64,000 bases of DNA from Nonomuraea cavernae (GCF_014646355.1 NZ_BMNH01000009.1:75387-139386), one strand, 5' to 3'. Positions 8,373 to 17,753 are shown, counted from the first letter of the stretch. Numbers and translations are program-made. The notes: generated by a model from the letters alone, not told the origin.

Positions 8373-9148
8373 GCGGTCCTCCTGGTCGTGGTACGGAACG
8401 CGTCGGCCACCGTGCGGGCTGCCTGCCGCTCGTCGAATCCGTCGCCGAACTGCATGGCGCGGTACAGCTCGTGTAGCTCGACCTCGCTCGCGCCGTTCTC
8501 CGAGGCCCGGCACGCGGCCCAGAACAACGCCTGGTTGCGGCCCGGTTTGGTCTTGCCTGCCAGGAACGCGGCGAGGTGGTCGATGCCCGTGCCGACGCTG
8601 GCGCGGTGGGGTGCGGCCCGCACAGGCTTGGGCGGGTCGAGGAACTGCCGGACCGACGACCAGTTGAGTTGAGCTCGCGCCTCTGGACGCTCCGAGATGA
8701 GCGTGTACGGCCTGCCGTCGACGACGGAAGGCGGCGTGAGGACGTAGCCGCCGCTCGATTTCCAGTCGATGAAGTGGCGCTTCAGTGACCCGCACGCCTG
8801 ATCCGTCCCGACATAGTGGGCGTGCCCACCGCCAGAGGGCGTGCCCACGAAGACCAGCGGTTCGGGCAGCAAGCCCGCGGCCCGGAGTCGGTGGAAGGCC
8901 GGCCACCCGGTGCCGCCCGGCTTCACGTCGATGTCGAGCACGTCGCGCCAGGGGTGACCGGTGGCCATCGCGACGTTCCCGTTCGGCTCGTGCCTCCACC
9001 ACCGCGAGGCCAACTCAGGGTTGTCCGTGGCACTGAGGACCCCGTTCGGGAGGAACCGCGTCAGCGGAGCCTTGCCGCCCGGCTCGCAGATCAGGACCCG
9101 CCCGCCCTGGCTGATGATGGCCAGGGCGGCGGCGAGCATCGCGTTCAC
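8369..9148 (-). CDS. Bifunctional primase/polymerase (prim-pol) N-terminal domain protein
   Basis: A 259-residue protein from the GTG at 9148 (GTGA overlap with the upstream stop). It has the prim-pol hallmarks: VLICEPGGKAP near the N-terminus, WWRHEPNGNVAMATG, the catalytic DxD in LDIDVKPGG, and GGGHAHYVG. Its C-terminal 70 residues resemble the small helical domain that follows prim-pol in phage and plasmid proteins. Prim-pol proteins prime and extend DNA on mobile replicons; here it is translationally coupled to the P-loop protein, as a split primase-helicase. Confidence 0.88.
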   Translation of the reverse strand: MNAMLAAALAIISQGGRVLICEPGGKAPLTRFLPNGVLSATDNPELASRWWRHEPNGNVAMATGHPWRDVLDIDVKPGGTGWPAFHRLRAAGLLPEPLVFVGTPSGGGHAHYVGTDQACGSLKRHFIDWKSSGGYVLTPPSVVDGRPYTLISERPEARAQLNWSSVRQFLDPPKPVRAAPHRASVGTGIDHLAAFLAGKTKPGRNQALFWAACRASENGASEVELHELYRAMQFGDGFDERQAARTVADAFRTTTRRTA

Positions 9149-9483
9149 GCGGCCCGCCTTCCGCGCTTGGCCTTCGGCGCGTGCAAGGCGAGCTGGTACT
9201 TGGTGCCGCATCGGGCCGTACGCGCGAGCAGCGCGGGGGCGGGAGCCTTGACCCTGTGCGCGTGAAAGTAACCGCACTCGCACTCGTCATCAAGGATGAT
9301 CAGCACCGTGACCATGCCCCACGCGGGCGGGAACGCGGTAGCGGAGTGAACCACAGGAAGCTGCCCGGTCACGTGACGCGCACGGGTCCGGCGCGCTACT
9401 CTGGCGGTGTCGTTGGTGGCCTGCTGGGTCATCGAATCGAGAGCCGCCCCTGGCCGGGCGGCTTTCGTGTTTTCAGGCGGCAT
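9145..9483 (-). CDS. Small Cys-containing hypothetical protein
   Basis: A 112-residue basic protein with a CECGYFHAHR motif and a further Cys, suggestive of a small zinc-binding fold. The ATG at 9483 has a good GGAGG site six bases upstream; an internal Met 17 codons later is possible. Its stop overlaps the prim-pol GTG. The first codons span the hairpin at 9441-9465. Function unknown. Confidence 0.65.
   Translation of the reverse strand: MPPENTKAARPGAALDSMTQQATNDTARVARRTRARHVTGQLPVVHSATAFPPAWGMVTVLIILDDECECGYFHAHRVKAPAPALLARTARCGTKYQLALHAPKAKRGRRAA
9441..9475 (+). terminator. Plus-strand intrinsic terminator inside the start of a minus-strand gene
   Basis: GCCGCCC (9443-9449), a six-base loop and GGGCGGC (9456-9462) are followed on the plus strand by TTTCGTGTTTTC, a canonical terminator shape. 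It would stop plus-strand (antisense) transcription before the leftmost-reading operon's first genes. No plus-strand gene lies just upstream, so its target transcript is unclear. Confidence 0.5.
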
Positions 9484-9754
9484 CGTCCACCTCCCTGCCC
9501 CGGGTCTCGCGCCCGCTGCGAGCGCGAGCGGACCTGTACGCGAGCCTCGTGAAGTACGCCTTACGGGCGGACTCGGCGGCCAATGCGCGAGTCTCAGGGG
9601 TCATCTCTCCGTTGGGGTCAACCTCCTTCTCGAACCGCGACATGAACGTCTCGCGGGCCTTGGCCAGCTCGGCGGACCTGTCGCGGGCCTTGCTCCACCG
9701 CACATGGGCGGCCAGGCGTGCCCGCATGGCGCGCTGTTCCGGGGTGAGGGGCAT
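9473..9754 (-). CDS. Small conserved actinobacterial mobile-element protein
   Basis: A 93-residue helical, Arg/Ala-rich protein. It matches, from memory, a short protein common in actinomycete phages and integrative elements (PEQRAMRARLAAHVRWSK..., RFEKEVDP, KAYFTRLAYRSARAR). No function is known to me. It is the first gene of the minus-strand operon, with its promoter in the 9755-9892 region divergent from the HTH regulator. Confidence 0.7.
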   Translation of the reverse strand: MPLTPEQRAMRARLAAHVRWSKARDRSAELAKARETFMSRFEKEVDPNGEMTPETRALAAESARKAYFTRLAYRSARARSGRETRGREVDDAA

Positions 9755-9828
9755 GCTCCGTCTCCTGACATGAGAGAGCCGGGGGCACAGGCAGATGCGC
9801 TGTGCTCAGAGGGAGCATAGCGCGACTA

Positions 9829-9892
9829 GATGGTTCACTGGATGGTTGAGCCTTGCAATGTTGACGTACATCGAAAGTGGTAGGTTGACCGG
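9829..9892 (+). promoter_or_regulatory. Divergent control region with direct repeat and leaderless promoter
   Basis: GATGGTTCACTG (9829) is followed directly by GATGGTTGAG (9841), a 12-base-period direct repeat that could be a repressor site. TAGGTT (9881-9886) then six bases precede the GTG at 9893, the spacing of a leaderless actinobacterial promoter. TTGACG at 9861 is too close (14 bases) for an ideal -35. Confidence 0.5.
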
Positions 9893-10480
9893 GTGCGCAC
9901 ACGGAAGAGCATTGGCAACATCGGCTACGCCGAAGCCCAGATCGGGCCGGATCACTGGGTTCGCGTCGGAGATCGACTACTGCCGAAGCAGATTCACGTC
10001 GTGTTGCCGGGCGCCGGCGGACAGCCTCGACTCACCGCACGCCTAGAGGTGGTTGAGGGCATCCCGCAGTGCCGGGAGATCACGATTGCGAGCGTCGAGA
10101 ACGGCCGCGAGGTGAAGCAGAACGACCTTCGCACGGTGAGCATCGCCGAGATGGTCGAGGGCATCTACGCCGGCTTCTCCGAGAAGATCGAGCGGGAGGA
10201 GAACGGCGTGATCATGGCCGTGGCATCCTCTGGCGAGATCGCATATGTGGATGCGATGCACGACATAGCGGCTGCCCGAAAAGGGCGAGGGGCGCGAAAG
10301 ATCACGCCCACGTTCCTCGCCGAGGTCGCGGACGTCTACCGCGCCAACGTCAACGAAAATCCGACACAGGCCGTTCGGCGCACGTATGACGTCAGTACGA
10401 GCATGGCGGCAGAGTACGTCCGGAGAGCCAGGAAGGCGGGGCTTCTTCCGGCGACGACCTCCGGAAAGAAGCAGGCGTAG
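9893..10480 (+). CDS. Element-encoded protein with C-terminal HTH-like domain
   Basis: A 195-residue protein, the only plus-strand gene of the element. The C-terminal third (FLAEVADVYRANVNENPTQAVRRTYDVSTSMAAEYVRRARKAGLL) looks like a helix-turn-helix common in actinomycete phage-like elements. The N-terminal half is a beta-rich domain I do not recognise. Position and orientation, opposed to the lytic-type operon and tail-to-tail with the integrase with no intervening base, suggest a regulator. GTG start with a leaderless promoter and no Shine-Dalgarno. Confidence 0.7.
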   Translation: MRTRKSIGNIGYAEAQIGPDHWVRVGDRLLPKQIHVVLPGAGGQPRLTARLEVVEGIPQCREITIASVENGREVKQNDLRTVSIAEMVEGIYAGFSEKIEREENGVIMAVASSGEIAYVDAMHDIAAARKGRGARKITPTFLAEVADVYRANVNENPTQAVRRTYDVSTSMAAEYVRRARKAGLLPATTSGKKQA

Positions 10481-11374
10481 CTAGAGCTGGTCGCCGAGTC
10501 CCATTCGCTTGTGAGCGTCGCGGGCTCGCTGGTCTGCCGTGCTCGCCGCGTACCGGCCCAACATTTCGGCGGAGCGCCAACCGGCGAGGCGCATCAAGTC
10601 ACGCTCCTGCCCGCCCTGGGACAACCACCGATGCGCGAATGTGTGCCTGAACCTGTGCGCGTGGACGTCATCAATTCCCGCCTTCGTCGCCAAGGTCCTC
10701 AACAGATCATCGATGCCATCCGTGGAGTAGGCGCCGCGCTGACTCAGCCACAGGCCGTCGAGGTGGGCCAGCTTGTGCTGGCGACGGGCACGGATGTAGC
10801 GATCGAGGGATCGTGCCGTCTTGGCACCGAAGGGCACCGCACGCCCACGTCTCCCCTTGCCGATGACGTGGATCACGTCGTGATCAAAGTCGACGTCGTC
10901 GAGCTGCATCCCAGCCAGCTCTGAGATTCGTACGCCGGTGTCGAAGAACACGCGCACGATCGCCTCGTTGCGCCGGCCGAAGAAGTCGGTGCCGGAGGCG
11001 GTCTTGATGAGTGCGGCGATCTCGGCGTCGGTGAAGACGGGCACGGGCGTCTCGGGAGGCCGCGGCGGTTCGATGTTGGCAAGCGGGTTAGAGGTGATCT
11101 CCTCCTCGGCGAGGAGCCAGCGTACGAACCGGCGCATCCCGCGGAATCGGGTCAGCACGGTCGAGGTGGCGTTCTTGGCGGACAGGTCCCCCAGCCACCC
11201 GGTCAGGTTCGACTTGGTCAGCGAGTCGAGGGTCTGCGGTAGGTCGCGCTCCTTAAGCCAGTCTCCGAAGTAGCGGACGGACTGGAGGTAGAGGGTGATG
11301 GTCCGCTCTGCCTTATTGGAGGCGCGTAAGTCCCGAGCGAACGAGGCTGCGAGGTCTTCAAGAAGTTCGGGCAC
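10481..11374 (-). CDS. Tyrosine recombinase/integrase
   Basis: A 297-residue integrase with a SAM-like core-binding N-domain (residues about 5-90, [23 protein letters not shown]) and a catalytic domain. Visible are Arg in [11 protein letters not shown], Lys in [12 protein letters not shown], HxxR in [14 protein letters not shown], Trp in [10 protein letters not shown] and the nucleophile in GRYAAS. It integrates and excises the element. It sits next to the host LigD-type gene, as expected of an integrase beside its attachment site. The GTG at 11374 has TAACCT six bases upstream, a leaderless promoter like that of the opposed regulator. Confidence 0.93.
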   Translation of the reverse strand: MPELLEDLAASFARDLRASNKAERTITLYLQSVRYFGDWLKERDLPQTLDSLTKSNLTGWLGDLSAKNATSTVLTRFRGMRRFVRWLLAEEEITSNPLANIEPPRPPETPVPVFTDAEIAALIKTASGTDFFGRRNEAIVRVFFDTGVRISELAGMQLDDVDFDHDVIHVIGKGRRGRAVPFGAKTARSLDRYIRARRQHKLAHLDGLWLSQRGAYSTDGIDDLLRTLATKAGIDDVHAHRFRHTFAHRWLSQGGQERDLMRLAGWRSAEMLGRYAASTADQRARDAHKRMGLGDQL

Positions 11375-11423
11375 AGGGCTAGGTTATCTGGAGAGTGAGC
11401 GTTATGCTATGGCAAGAGATGGT
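11375..11423 (-). promoter_or_regulatory. Integrase promoter and probable element/chromosome junction
   Basis: TAACCT (11381-11386) is followed by six bases and the integrase GTG, read on the minus strand. The 49-base interval separates element from chromosome, so the attachment core probably lies here or in the 3' end of the LigD-type gene, but no duplicated core is visible in this window. Confidence 0.4.
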
Positions 11424-12443
11424 CTAGTTCTGGTCATTTCCGCTGGTAGACGGCCTAGCTTTGCTTGGTTGCACGCGCTTGGGCTCGCCGGGCATCTTCG
11501 GATAGTTGGGCGGATACGGCAGGTCGCCGCGGTCGTCTGAGGCGTACCAGTCGAGCAGCGTCTCGATCGAGTACGCCTCGTCGTCGATGGCGGCGTGGAC
11601 GTCGCCCAGCTTGGCGAAGCGGGCCGGGACGGTGCGGATGTCGAAGTCGGCCGGATCGGCGTCCTCCAGCTCCTCCCAGGTGAGCGGGGTGGAGACGGGC
11701 GCCGTGGGCCTGGCCCGCACCGAGTAGGCGCTGGCGATCGTCCGGTCGCGGGCGTTCTGGTTGAAGTCGATGAAGACCCGCTCGCCGCGCTCCTCCTTCC
11801 ACCAGGCCGTGGTCACCAGGTGGGGCGCGCGCTCCTCCACGGCCCTGGCCAGGGCGATGCCCGCGTGACGTACCTGGACGAAGTCCCAGCGCGGTTCGAT
11901 CCGGACCGCGATGTGCAGGCCGCGGTTGCCCGAGGTCTTCACGAACCCGGTCAGGCCCGCCTCGGCGAGCACCTCACGGGTCAGGAAGGCGGCCTTGCGC
12001 GCGGCGTCGAACTCGAGCCCCGGCTGCGGGTCGAGGTCGACGCGCAGCTCGTCGGGGTGCTCGACGTCGGACGCGCGCACCTGCCAGGGGTGGAAGTCGA
12101 TCGTGCCCAGGTTGGCGCAGTAGGCGATCGCGGCCACCTCGGTGACCCGCAGCGAGTCGGCCTTGCGTCCGCTGGGGAAGGTGACGGTGACGGTGCGCAG
12201 CCAGTCGGGATGCCGGGGCGGCATCCGCTTCTGGTAGATGGCCTCGGTGTGGATGCCGTCGGGGTGACGTTTCAGGTTGGTCGGGCGGTCTCGCAACGCC
12301 CGCAGCGCGCCGTCGCCGACGCTCACGTAATACTCGACGAGCTCGCGCTTGGTGCCGCCGATCTCCGGAAAGTAGACCTTGTCGGGATTGGTGACCTTGA
12401 CGGTCCGCTCCCCCACCTCGAGCTCTATGTACGGCGATGCCAT
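11424..12443 (-). CDS. LigD-type primase-polymerase (NHEJ polymerase domain protein)
   Basis: A 339-residue stand-alone polymerase domain of the LigD family, from the ATG at 12443 (MASPYIELEVGERTVKVTNPDK). It shows the DLDPQPG metal motif, KTSGNRGLHI and VFIDFNQNARDRTIASAYSVRA, all typical of LigD-Pol, and no ligase or phosphoesterase domain. Such proteins fill gaps with ribo- or deoxynucleotides during bacterial end joining. The C-terminal tail (PSKARPSTSGNDQN) ends 50 bases from the integrase start, so it could have been rewritten by integration. Confidence 0.9.
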   Translation of the reverse strand: MASPYIELEVGERTVKVTNPDKVYFPEIGGTKRELVEYYVSVGDGALRALRDRPTNLKRHPDGIHTEAIYQKRMPPRHPDWLRTVTVTFPSGRKADSLRVTEVAAIAYCANLGTIDFHPWQVRASDVEHPDELRVDLDPQPGLEFDAARKAAFLTREVLAEAGLTGFVKTSGNRGLHIAVRIEPRWDFVQVRHAGIALARAVEERAPHLVTTAWWKEERGERVFIDFNQNARDRTIASAYSVRARPTAPVSTPLTWEELEDADPADFDIRTVPARFAKLGDVHAAIDDEAYSIETLLDWYASDDRGDLPYPPNYPKMPGEPKRVQPSKARPSTSGNDQN

Positions 12444-12760
12444 GCCCCCGAACCTACCCCGGACCGGTCCGCGAACGGGTGGGTCCGTCCCGGAGCCGCC
12501 TCGGTGGCGGGACCGAGGGCTCGACGGGACGGACCTTTTAAGATCACCCGCCATCGTCGCCGTCCCGGGCGCTGGCGCGCCGCCCGGCCGGCCTCTGATC
12601 GCCTGCGACTCCAGCACGGGCGTGGGCTGTGCCGCCTCAGCGATCCGGCGAATGATCTCACCCTTGACAGGAGGCGATGACACCCCCTTGCTTACAAAGA
12701 CGCAAATTCGCCCCAGAAAGGATGCTTCCCCCTGCGGAGATCTCTTTTTGCCGCATCTCG
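12444..12760. other. Intergenic region between divergent LigD-type and msrB genes
   Basis: About 320 bases with no credible gene. It must hold the promoter of the LigD-type gene on the minus strand; TTGACAGGAGG at about 12663 is a possible -35-like string on the plus strand. I see no riboswitch, tRNA or strong hairpin. Confidence 0.4.
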
Positions 12761-12772
12761 TACGCTGAACGT
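12761..12772 (+). promoter_or_regulatory. Leaderless promoter -10 of msrB
   Basis: TACGCT lies exactly six bases before the msrB ATG and no Shine-Dalgarno precedes it. This is the standard geometry for leaderless transcription in actinobacteria. Confidence 0.6.
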
Positions 12773-13174
12773 ATGGACAAGGTCGTCAAGAGCGAGGCCG
12801 AGTGGCGGGTTCAGCTCTCGCCCGAGGAATTCCACGTGCTCCGCGAAGCCGGCACCGAGCGGCCCTTCACCGGTGAATACGTCGACACCAAGACCGAGGG
12901 CGTCTACTCCTGCCGCGCGTGCGGGGCCGAGTTGTTCAGGTCGGACGCGAAGTTCGAGTCCCACTGCGGATGGCCGAGCTTCTTCGAGCCGTCGGAGTCG
13001 GAGGCGGTGCGGCTGATCGACGACCGCAGCCACGGGATGGTGCGCACCGAGGTGCGCTGCGCCCGCTGCGACTCCCACCTGGGTCACGTCTTCCGGGGCG
13101 AGGGCTACGCGACCCCCACCGACGACCGCTACTGCATCAACTCCGTCTCGCTCCGCCTCCAGTCAGCCGAGTGA
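12773..13174 (+). CDS. msrB: Peptide-methionine (R)-S-oxide reductase MsrB
   Basis: A 133-residue MsrB, full length for the family. It reduces methionine-R-sulfoxide in oxidised proteins using thioredoxin. Two CxxC pairs (CRAC and CARC) bind structural zinc, the signature HCGWPSF is intact, and the catalytic cysteine is in RYCINSVSL. The start was chosen at MDKVVKSEAEW, six bases after a -10 element; upstream in-frame codons are not MsrB-like. It converges on hemQ across a strong terminator. Confidence 0.96.
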   Translation: MDKVVKSEAEWRVQLSPEEFHVLREAGTERPFTGEYVDTKTEGVYSCRACGAELFRSDAKFESHCGWPSFFEPSESEAVRLIDDRSHGMVRTEVRCARCDSHLGHVFRGEGYATPTDDRYCINSVSLRLQSAE

Positions 13175-13177
13175 ACG

Positions 13178-13217
13178 CGGCACGCCCCCGCGCTTTGCCG
13201 AGCGCGAGGGCGTGCCG
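13178..13217. terminator. Bidirectional terminator between msrB and hemQ
   Basis: A 17-position stem with one mismatch (13178-13194 against 13201-13217) closes a six-base loop between the convergent msrB and hemQ stops. It is symmetrical and likely serves both genes. Confidence 0.75.
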
Positions 13218-13232
13218 TGAGTCGCCGGCTGA

Positions 13233-13934
13233 TCACGGCAGGGCCGCGACGAGCTCCTGGACGGGCTTGCGGGCCCCGGTGTAGAAGGGGATCTCGATCC
13301 GGGTGTGCTCGCGGGCCTTGGCGCCGCGCAGGTGACGCATCAGGTCGACGATCCGGTGCAGCTCGTCGGCCTCGAAGGCGAGCATCCACTCGAAGTCGTT
13401 GAGCGCGAAGCAGGCGACCGTGTTGGCCCGCACGTCGGCGTAGTCGCGGGCCATCTTGCCGTGCTCGGCGAGCAGCGCCCGGCGCTCGGCGTCGTCGAGG
13501 AGATACCACTCCAGCGACCGTACGAACGGGTAGACGCTCACGTAGGCCCGCGGCTCCTCCTCGGCCAGGAACGCCGGGATGTGCGACTTGTTGAACTCGG
13601 CGGGCCGGTGCAGCGCCATCGCCGACCAGACCGGCGTGGTGTGGCGGCCGAGACCGGTGCGGCGGAAGCGGGAGTAGACGTCCTGCAGGTCCTCGGGGGT
13701 GGGAGCGTGCCACCAGAACATGAAGTCGGCGTCGGCCCGGAAGCCGGCCACGTCGTAGAGGCCCCGGGTCACCACGTCCTTCAGGGCGGCCTGCTCCAGC
13801 AGCTCACCGAGCTCGTCGGCGAGCTGGCCACGGTCGCCCGGCACGGGCTCGGTCACCTTGAAGACGGACCACATCGTGTAGCGGATCACCTGGTTGAGAT
13901 CGCGGGCCTTCGGCCGCGCAGCGCCCTCTGTCAT
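13233..13934 (-). CDS. chdC: Coproheme decarboxylase HemQ/ChdC
   Basis: A 233-residue chlorite-dismutase-fold protein that decarboxylates coproheme III to haem b, the last step of the coproporphyrin-dependent haem pathway of actinobacteria. Characteristic segments are [38 protein letters not shown] (with the conserved catalytic Tyr) and EHGKMARDY. It starts four bases after the hemY/cgoX stop behind an AGAGG site, so the two are co-transcribed and supply consecutive steps. Confidence 0.95.
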   Translation of the reverse strand: MTEGAARPKARDLNQVIRYTMWSVFKVTEPVPGDRGQLADELGELLEQAALKDVVTRGLYDVAGFRADADFMFWWHAPTPEDLQDVYSRFRRTGLGRHTTPVWSAMALHRPAEFNKSHIPAFLAEEEPRAYVSVYPFVRSLEWYLLDDAERRALLAEHGKMARDYADVRANTVACFALNDFEWMLAFEADELHRIVDLMRHLRGAKAREHTRIEIPFYTGARKPVQELVAALP

Positions 13935-13938
13935 GCCT

Positions 13939-15357
13939 CTATTCTCCTCGCTGGGACAGGTGGTCCAGAATCCGGCCCGCGGCCGTCCGGGCGGTGGCGA
14001 CGCAGGCGGGAATGCCGAGCCCCTCGTAGGCGGCCCCGCACACCGCGAGCCCCGGCTGCACGGCCACCGCGGACCGCACCCTGGCCACCCGGTCGAGGTG
14101 GCCCACGTTGTACTGCGGCAGCCCGCCGCCCCACCGGGTGACGCGGGTGTCGACGGGCAGCCCGCGCACGCCCATCACGCCGGCCATCTCGGCCGTGCCG
14201 AGCGAGACCAGCTCGGCGTCGTCGCGCTGCAGCAGGTGCTCCTCGCCGACGCGGCCGATCGAGCAGCGCAGCAGCACCAGGTCGCCCGCGAGGTGGGGCC
14301 ACTTGACCGAGCTGAACGTGACGGCCTTGACCGGGCGGCCCTCGACGGGCGGGACGAGGTAGCCGGTGCGCGCGGGCGGCTCGGGGAAGGCCGCGACGGG
14401 GTAGGCCAGCGTGACGACGGCCATGCTGGCGTACTCGATCTTGGCCAGCTCGGTCGCGGCCCCCGGCACCTCGGCCCCGAGCAGCCGGGCGGCGGCGGGA
14501 GCGGGAACCGCCACGATCACCGCGTCGGCATCGATGACCTCGGGCTTCGGCACCGGGCCGGTCACGAGCCGCCAGCCCTGCTCGGTGCGGCACAGCTCGC
14601 GGACGGTGACGCCGGTACGGACGTCGGCCTCGGCGGCCTTGGCGACGGCCTCGGGCAGGCTGCCCATGCCGTCGCGGAGCGTGGTGAAGACGGGGCCGGC
14701 GTCCCTGGGGCTCTCCTCGGCCATCCGCCGGGCGGCGCTGAGCAGCGAGCGCTCGGATCGGGCGGCGGCGGCCACCTGGGGCATCGTGGCCTCCAGCGAC
14801 AGCTTGTCGGCGCGGCCGGCGTAGACGCCGCCGAGCAGCGGCTCGACGAGCCGGTCAAGGACCTCGCCGCCCATCCGGGCCCTGATGTAGGCGGCTACGG
14901 ACACGTCGGTGCGCACCAGGGTCGGCGGCAGGATCTGGTCCATCGGCACCCGGAGCAGCCCGCCCGGCGACAGGATGCCGGATTTGGCCAGCTCGGCCAG
15001 GTCGGCCGGCACGCCCATGACCTGTCTCCTGGGCATCGGCCGCAACGCGCCCCTGCTGAGGATGGCGGAGCCGGCGGAGCCGGGGCTCATCAGGTCGTCG
15101 CCGAGCCCGGCCGCCTTGGCCAGCTCCTTGCCCTCGGGCCGCCTGGCCAGCATGGCCTCGGCGCCCACGTCGACGCTGACTCCGGCGACCGGCGAGGCGA
15201 GCAGCTTGCCGCCGACACGCGGGGCGCCCTCCAGCACGGTGATCCTGATCCGGTCGCCCCCGGCCTGGCGAAGGTGCCAGGCCGCGGCCAGCCCCGAGAT
15301 GCCGCCGCCGACCACGACGACGTGGGGCGCGTTCTCTTCCACGGCGTTCCCATTCAC
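13939..15357 (-). CDS. cgoX: Coproporphyrinogen III oxidase (CgoX/HemY type)
   Basis: A 472-residue FAD enzyme that oxidises coproporphyrinogen III to coproporphyrin III; in annotation it is often called protoporphyrinogen oxidase HemG/HemY. The N-terminal dinucleotide motif [38 protein letters not shown] and the C-terminal [23 protein letters not shown] segment are visible. The GTG start follows AGGAG at about five bases. It heads a cgoX-chdC operon. Confidence 0.93.
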   Translation of the reverse strand: MNGNAVEENAPHVVVVGGGISGLAAAWHLRQAGGDRIRITVLEGAPRVGGKLLASPVAGVSVDVGAEAMLARRPEGKELAKAAGLGDDLMSPGSAGSAILSRGALRPMPRRQVMGVPADLAELAKSGILSPGGLLRVPMDQILPPTLVRTDVSVAAYIRARMGGEVLDRLVEPLLGGVYAGRADKLSLEATMPQVAAAARSERSLLSAARRMAEESPRDAGPVFTTLRDGMGSLPEAVAKAAEADVRTGVTVRELCRTEQGWRLVTGPVPKPEVIDADAVIVAVPAPAAARLLGAEVPGAATELAKIEYASMAVVTLAYPVAAFPEPPARTGYLVPPVEGRPVKAVTFSSVKWPHLAGDLVLLRCSIGRVGEEHLLQRDDAELVSLGTAEMAGVMGVRGLPVDTRVTRWGGGLPQYNVGHLDRVARVRSAVAVQPGLAVCGAAYEGLGIPACVATARTAAGRILDHLSQRGE

Positions 15358-15464
15358 GGCTCCTGACGTTACCGTCTCGGGTGCCTGACCGGCCGTTCGG
15401 GGCGCGTGACCATACCGTGACGGCTGCCATCAAACCCGCCTGTTCCCACGGCCGTCATAGGGGC

Positions 15465-16427
15465 ATGAAGAGATTCCGGTACGGCGTGGCGTTGTCGGCC
15501 GCGTGCGTTGCCCTGCTCGCGTCAGGGTGCGGCGGCGGCTCGCTCCGCACCATTTCAACCGATTCAGCCCCGGCCGCGGCGCCCGAGTCGGCGGTCGCGC
15601 AGGACCGGGCGGACACGGACGGCTCCGCGGAGGTCAGCCCCAAGTCCGCCGCCAAGAGCGGGCGGTCGGCGGGGAGCGGCGAGAACCTCGCCTCCAACGT
15701 CAAGCTGACCCAGCAGGAGCGCCAGGTCGTCTACGTGGCGAACATGACCGTGCGGGCCAAGGAGGTCACGGCGGCGGCCTCGCGGGCCAAGCAGATCGTC
15801 ACCTCGGCCGGCGGCTACCTGTCGAAGGAGGAGTCGCACTTCTCCGACGGCGGAGACGGCTCCGCCACCCTGGAGTTCAAGGTCCCGCCCGCCCGTTATC
15901 CCGAGGTGCTCGCGAGTCTCGGCAAGGACCTGGGCAAGCAGCTCTCGGTGAACCAGGGCACCCAGGACGTCACGCTGCAGGTGGCCGACGTCGACAGCCG
16001 GCTGAAGTCGGCGCAGGAGGCCCTCGTCTCGCTGCGCACCCTGCTGAAGAAGGCCGACACGATCGGCCAGGTGCTGGAGGTGGAGCGGGAGATCTCCGCC
16101 CGCGAGGCCGACCTGGAGTCGCTGCAGGCGCGGCAGAAGGAGCTGGCCGCCCAGGTGGGCATGGCGACGCTCACGCTCAACCTGGTCGGGCCGGTCACCG
16201 TGGTGCCCGAGCCGTCGGAGGAGCCGGCGGGCTTCCTGGGCGGGCTCGCCGCGGGCTGGTCGGCGCTGAAGGGGTTCGCGATGGTGGCCCTGACGGTGCT
16301 CGGCGCGGTGCTGCCGTGGCTGATCGTCATCGTGCCCGTGGTGCTGCTCGTGTCCTTCCTCGTGCGCCGCGCGCGTGGCAGGAGGACGCCCCCGGCCGTC
16401 GCCCCGGCGGAGACTCAGGCCTCGTGA
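15465..16427 (+). CDS. DUF4349 lipoprotein
   Basis: A 320-residue exported protein. The N-terminus has a signal with lipobox LLASGC, so it should be lipid-anchored outside the membrane. A DUF4349 domain follows, with a coiled coil around residues 185-235 ([32 protein letters not shown]), and a C-terminal transmembrane helix ([18 protein letters not shown]) ending in Arg-rich cytoplasmic residues. Function unknown. The start at 15465 keeps an ordinary signal peptide. Its stop overlaps the convergent hemE stop by 13 bases. Confidence 0.85.
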   Translation: MKRFRYGVALSAACVALLASGCGGGSLRTISTDSAPAAAPESAVAQDRADTDGSAEVSPKSAAKSGRSAGSGENLASNVKLTQQERQVVYVANMTVRAKEVTAAASRAKQIVTSAGGYLSKEESHFSDGGDGSATLEFKVPPARYPEVLASLGKDLGKQLSVNQGTQDVTLQVADVDSRLKSAQEALVSLRTLLKKADTIGQVLEVEREISAREADLESLQARQKELAAQVGMATLTLNLVGPVTVVPEPSEEPAGFLGGLAAGWSALKGFAMVALTVLGAVLPWLIVIVPVVLLVSFLVRRARGRRTPPAVAPAETQAS

Positions 16428-17437
16428 ACCAGGTCGGTCAGCCGTCTGAGCTGGTCGGGGTCGGTCGAGGGGAGCACGCCGTGGCCCAGGTTGAACACGT
16501 GACCCTCGGCCGCCCGGCCGCGGCGCAGCACCTCGCGGGCCTTGCGCTCGACGACCTCCCACGGGGCCAGCAGGATGGCCGGGTCGAGGTTGCCCTGCAG
16601 CGCCTTGCCGGGGCCGACCCGCCGGGCGGCCTCGTCCAGCGGCACCCGCCAGTCGACACCGACCACGTCGGCTCCCGCCTCGCCGAGCAGGCCGAGCAGC
16701 TCGCCGGTGCCCACGCCGAAGTGGATGCGCGGCACGTCGAGGTCGGCGAGCCCGTCGAAGATGCGGCGCGTGTGGGGCAGCACGAACTCGCGGTAGTCGT
16801 CGGGGGCCACCGCGCCCACCCACGAGTCGAACAGCTGGACGGCCGAGGCGCCCGCCCTGATCTGGATGCGCAGGTGCTCGAGGACGATGCCGCTGAGTCG
16901 TTCCATCAGCGCGTGCCACAGCCGCGGCTCGCCGTACATCATGGCCTTGGTGCGGTCGTGGTTCTTGGACGGGCCGCCCTCGATGAGGTAGGACCCGAGC
17001 GTGAACGGCGCGCCGGCGAAGCCGATCAGGGGTGTGCCGCCGAGCTCGCCGACCAGCGCCTCGATGGCCTCGGTGACGTAGGTGACGTCGCCGGGCTCGA
17101 TCGGGCGCAGCGCGTCGAGGCCGGCCGCGTCACGGATCGGCTGGGCCACGACCGGGCCGACCCCGGGCTTGATGTCGAGGTCGACGCCGATGGCCTTGAG
17201 CGGCACGACGATGTCGCTGAAGAAGATGGCGGCGTCGACGCCGTAGCGGCGGACCGGCTGCATGGTGATCTCGACGATGAGCTCGGGCGTGGCGCACGCC
17301 GTGAGCATGGGCACGCCCTCGCGCACCTTGAGGTATTCGGGCAGCGAGCGCCCGGCCTGGCGCATGAACCACACGGGAGTGTGCGTGACGGGCCGGCGGC
17401 GGCAGGCGCGCAGGAACGCTGAGTCGGCGAGATTCAC
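16415..17437 (-). CDS. hemE: Uroporphyrinogen decarboxylase
   Basis: A 340-residue HemE, converting uroporphyrinogen III to coproporphyrinogen III. Conserved blocks are [58 protein letters not shown] and [13 protein letters not shown]. The GTG at 17437 ([11 protein letters not shown]) was preferred over the upstream Met because family members begin here. It supplies the substrate used by cgoX and chdC two genes away. Confidence 0.95.
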   Translation of the reverse strand: MNLADSAFLRACRRRPVTHTPVWFMRQAGRSLPEYLKVREGVPMLTACATPELIVEITMQPVRRYGVDAAIFFSDIVVPLKAIGVDLDIKPGVGPVVAQPIRDAAGLDALRPIEPGDVTYVTEAIEALVGELGGTPLIGFAGAPFTLGSYLIEGGPSKNHDRTKAMMYGEPRLWHALMERLSGIVLEHLRIQIRAGASAVQLFDSWVGAVAPDDYREFVLPHTRRIFDGLADLDVPRIHFGVGTGELLGLLGEAGADVVGVDWRVPLDEAARRVGPGKALQGNLDPAILLAPWEVVERKAREVLRRGRAAEGHVFNLGHGVLPSTDPDQLRRLTDLVHEA

Positions 17438-17753
17438 CCTCCAAGGGTGCCATGGCCTGCGCGCGGTCCGGTATCCGGCGTGAGGTGTCGGAAAAGTAGG
17501 CATTGGACGACCAAAATCATGATCAGATGGTCGGATGCACGTTTACCGGCCGACCCGGCATCGGCGCCGCACCCGGGTCGAACACACCCCATGGGCGACC
17601 AGAAAGCCGGTCTCGACTGGACCAAATGTTCCCCAAGTGACCGCGCGGCATCGATTCAGCATCCACTTTCGGGACACGCCGAGCGCGTTGCGGGGAATTG
17701 TCGGCGCGGCATGCCAACGTCGGAGCCACGACCCGACGAAAGGCCCCAGTGCG
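17438..17753. other. Intergenic region upstream of hemE and the small zinc protein
   Basis: About 315 bases between divergent genes. It should hold both promoters. I see no tRNA, riboswitch or large hairpin; the longest open frames here are fragments with poor codon bias. Confidence 0.4.

Larger units (their letters stand above)
1..11400. mobile_element. Right-hand part of an integrated phage-like element (prophage remnant or satellite)
   Basis: From the left edge to about 11.4 kb the genes are phage-like: tape measure, HNH nuclease, prim-pol, P-loop replication protein, many small overlapping ORFs, an HTH regulator and a tyrosine integrase at the junction with ordinary chromosome. All but the regulator read on the minus strand, most with 1-4 base start/stop overlaps. 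Beyond the integrase the next gene is a LigD-type polymerase of the host backbone. I see no tRNA at the junction and cannot define the attachment core, because the other end is outside the window. Confidence 0.85.
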
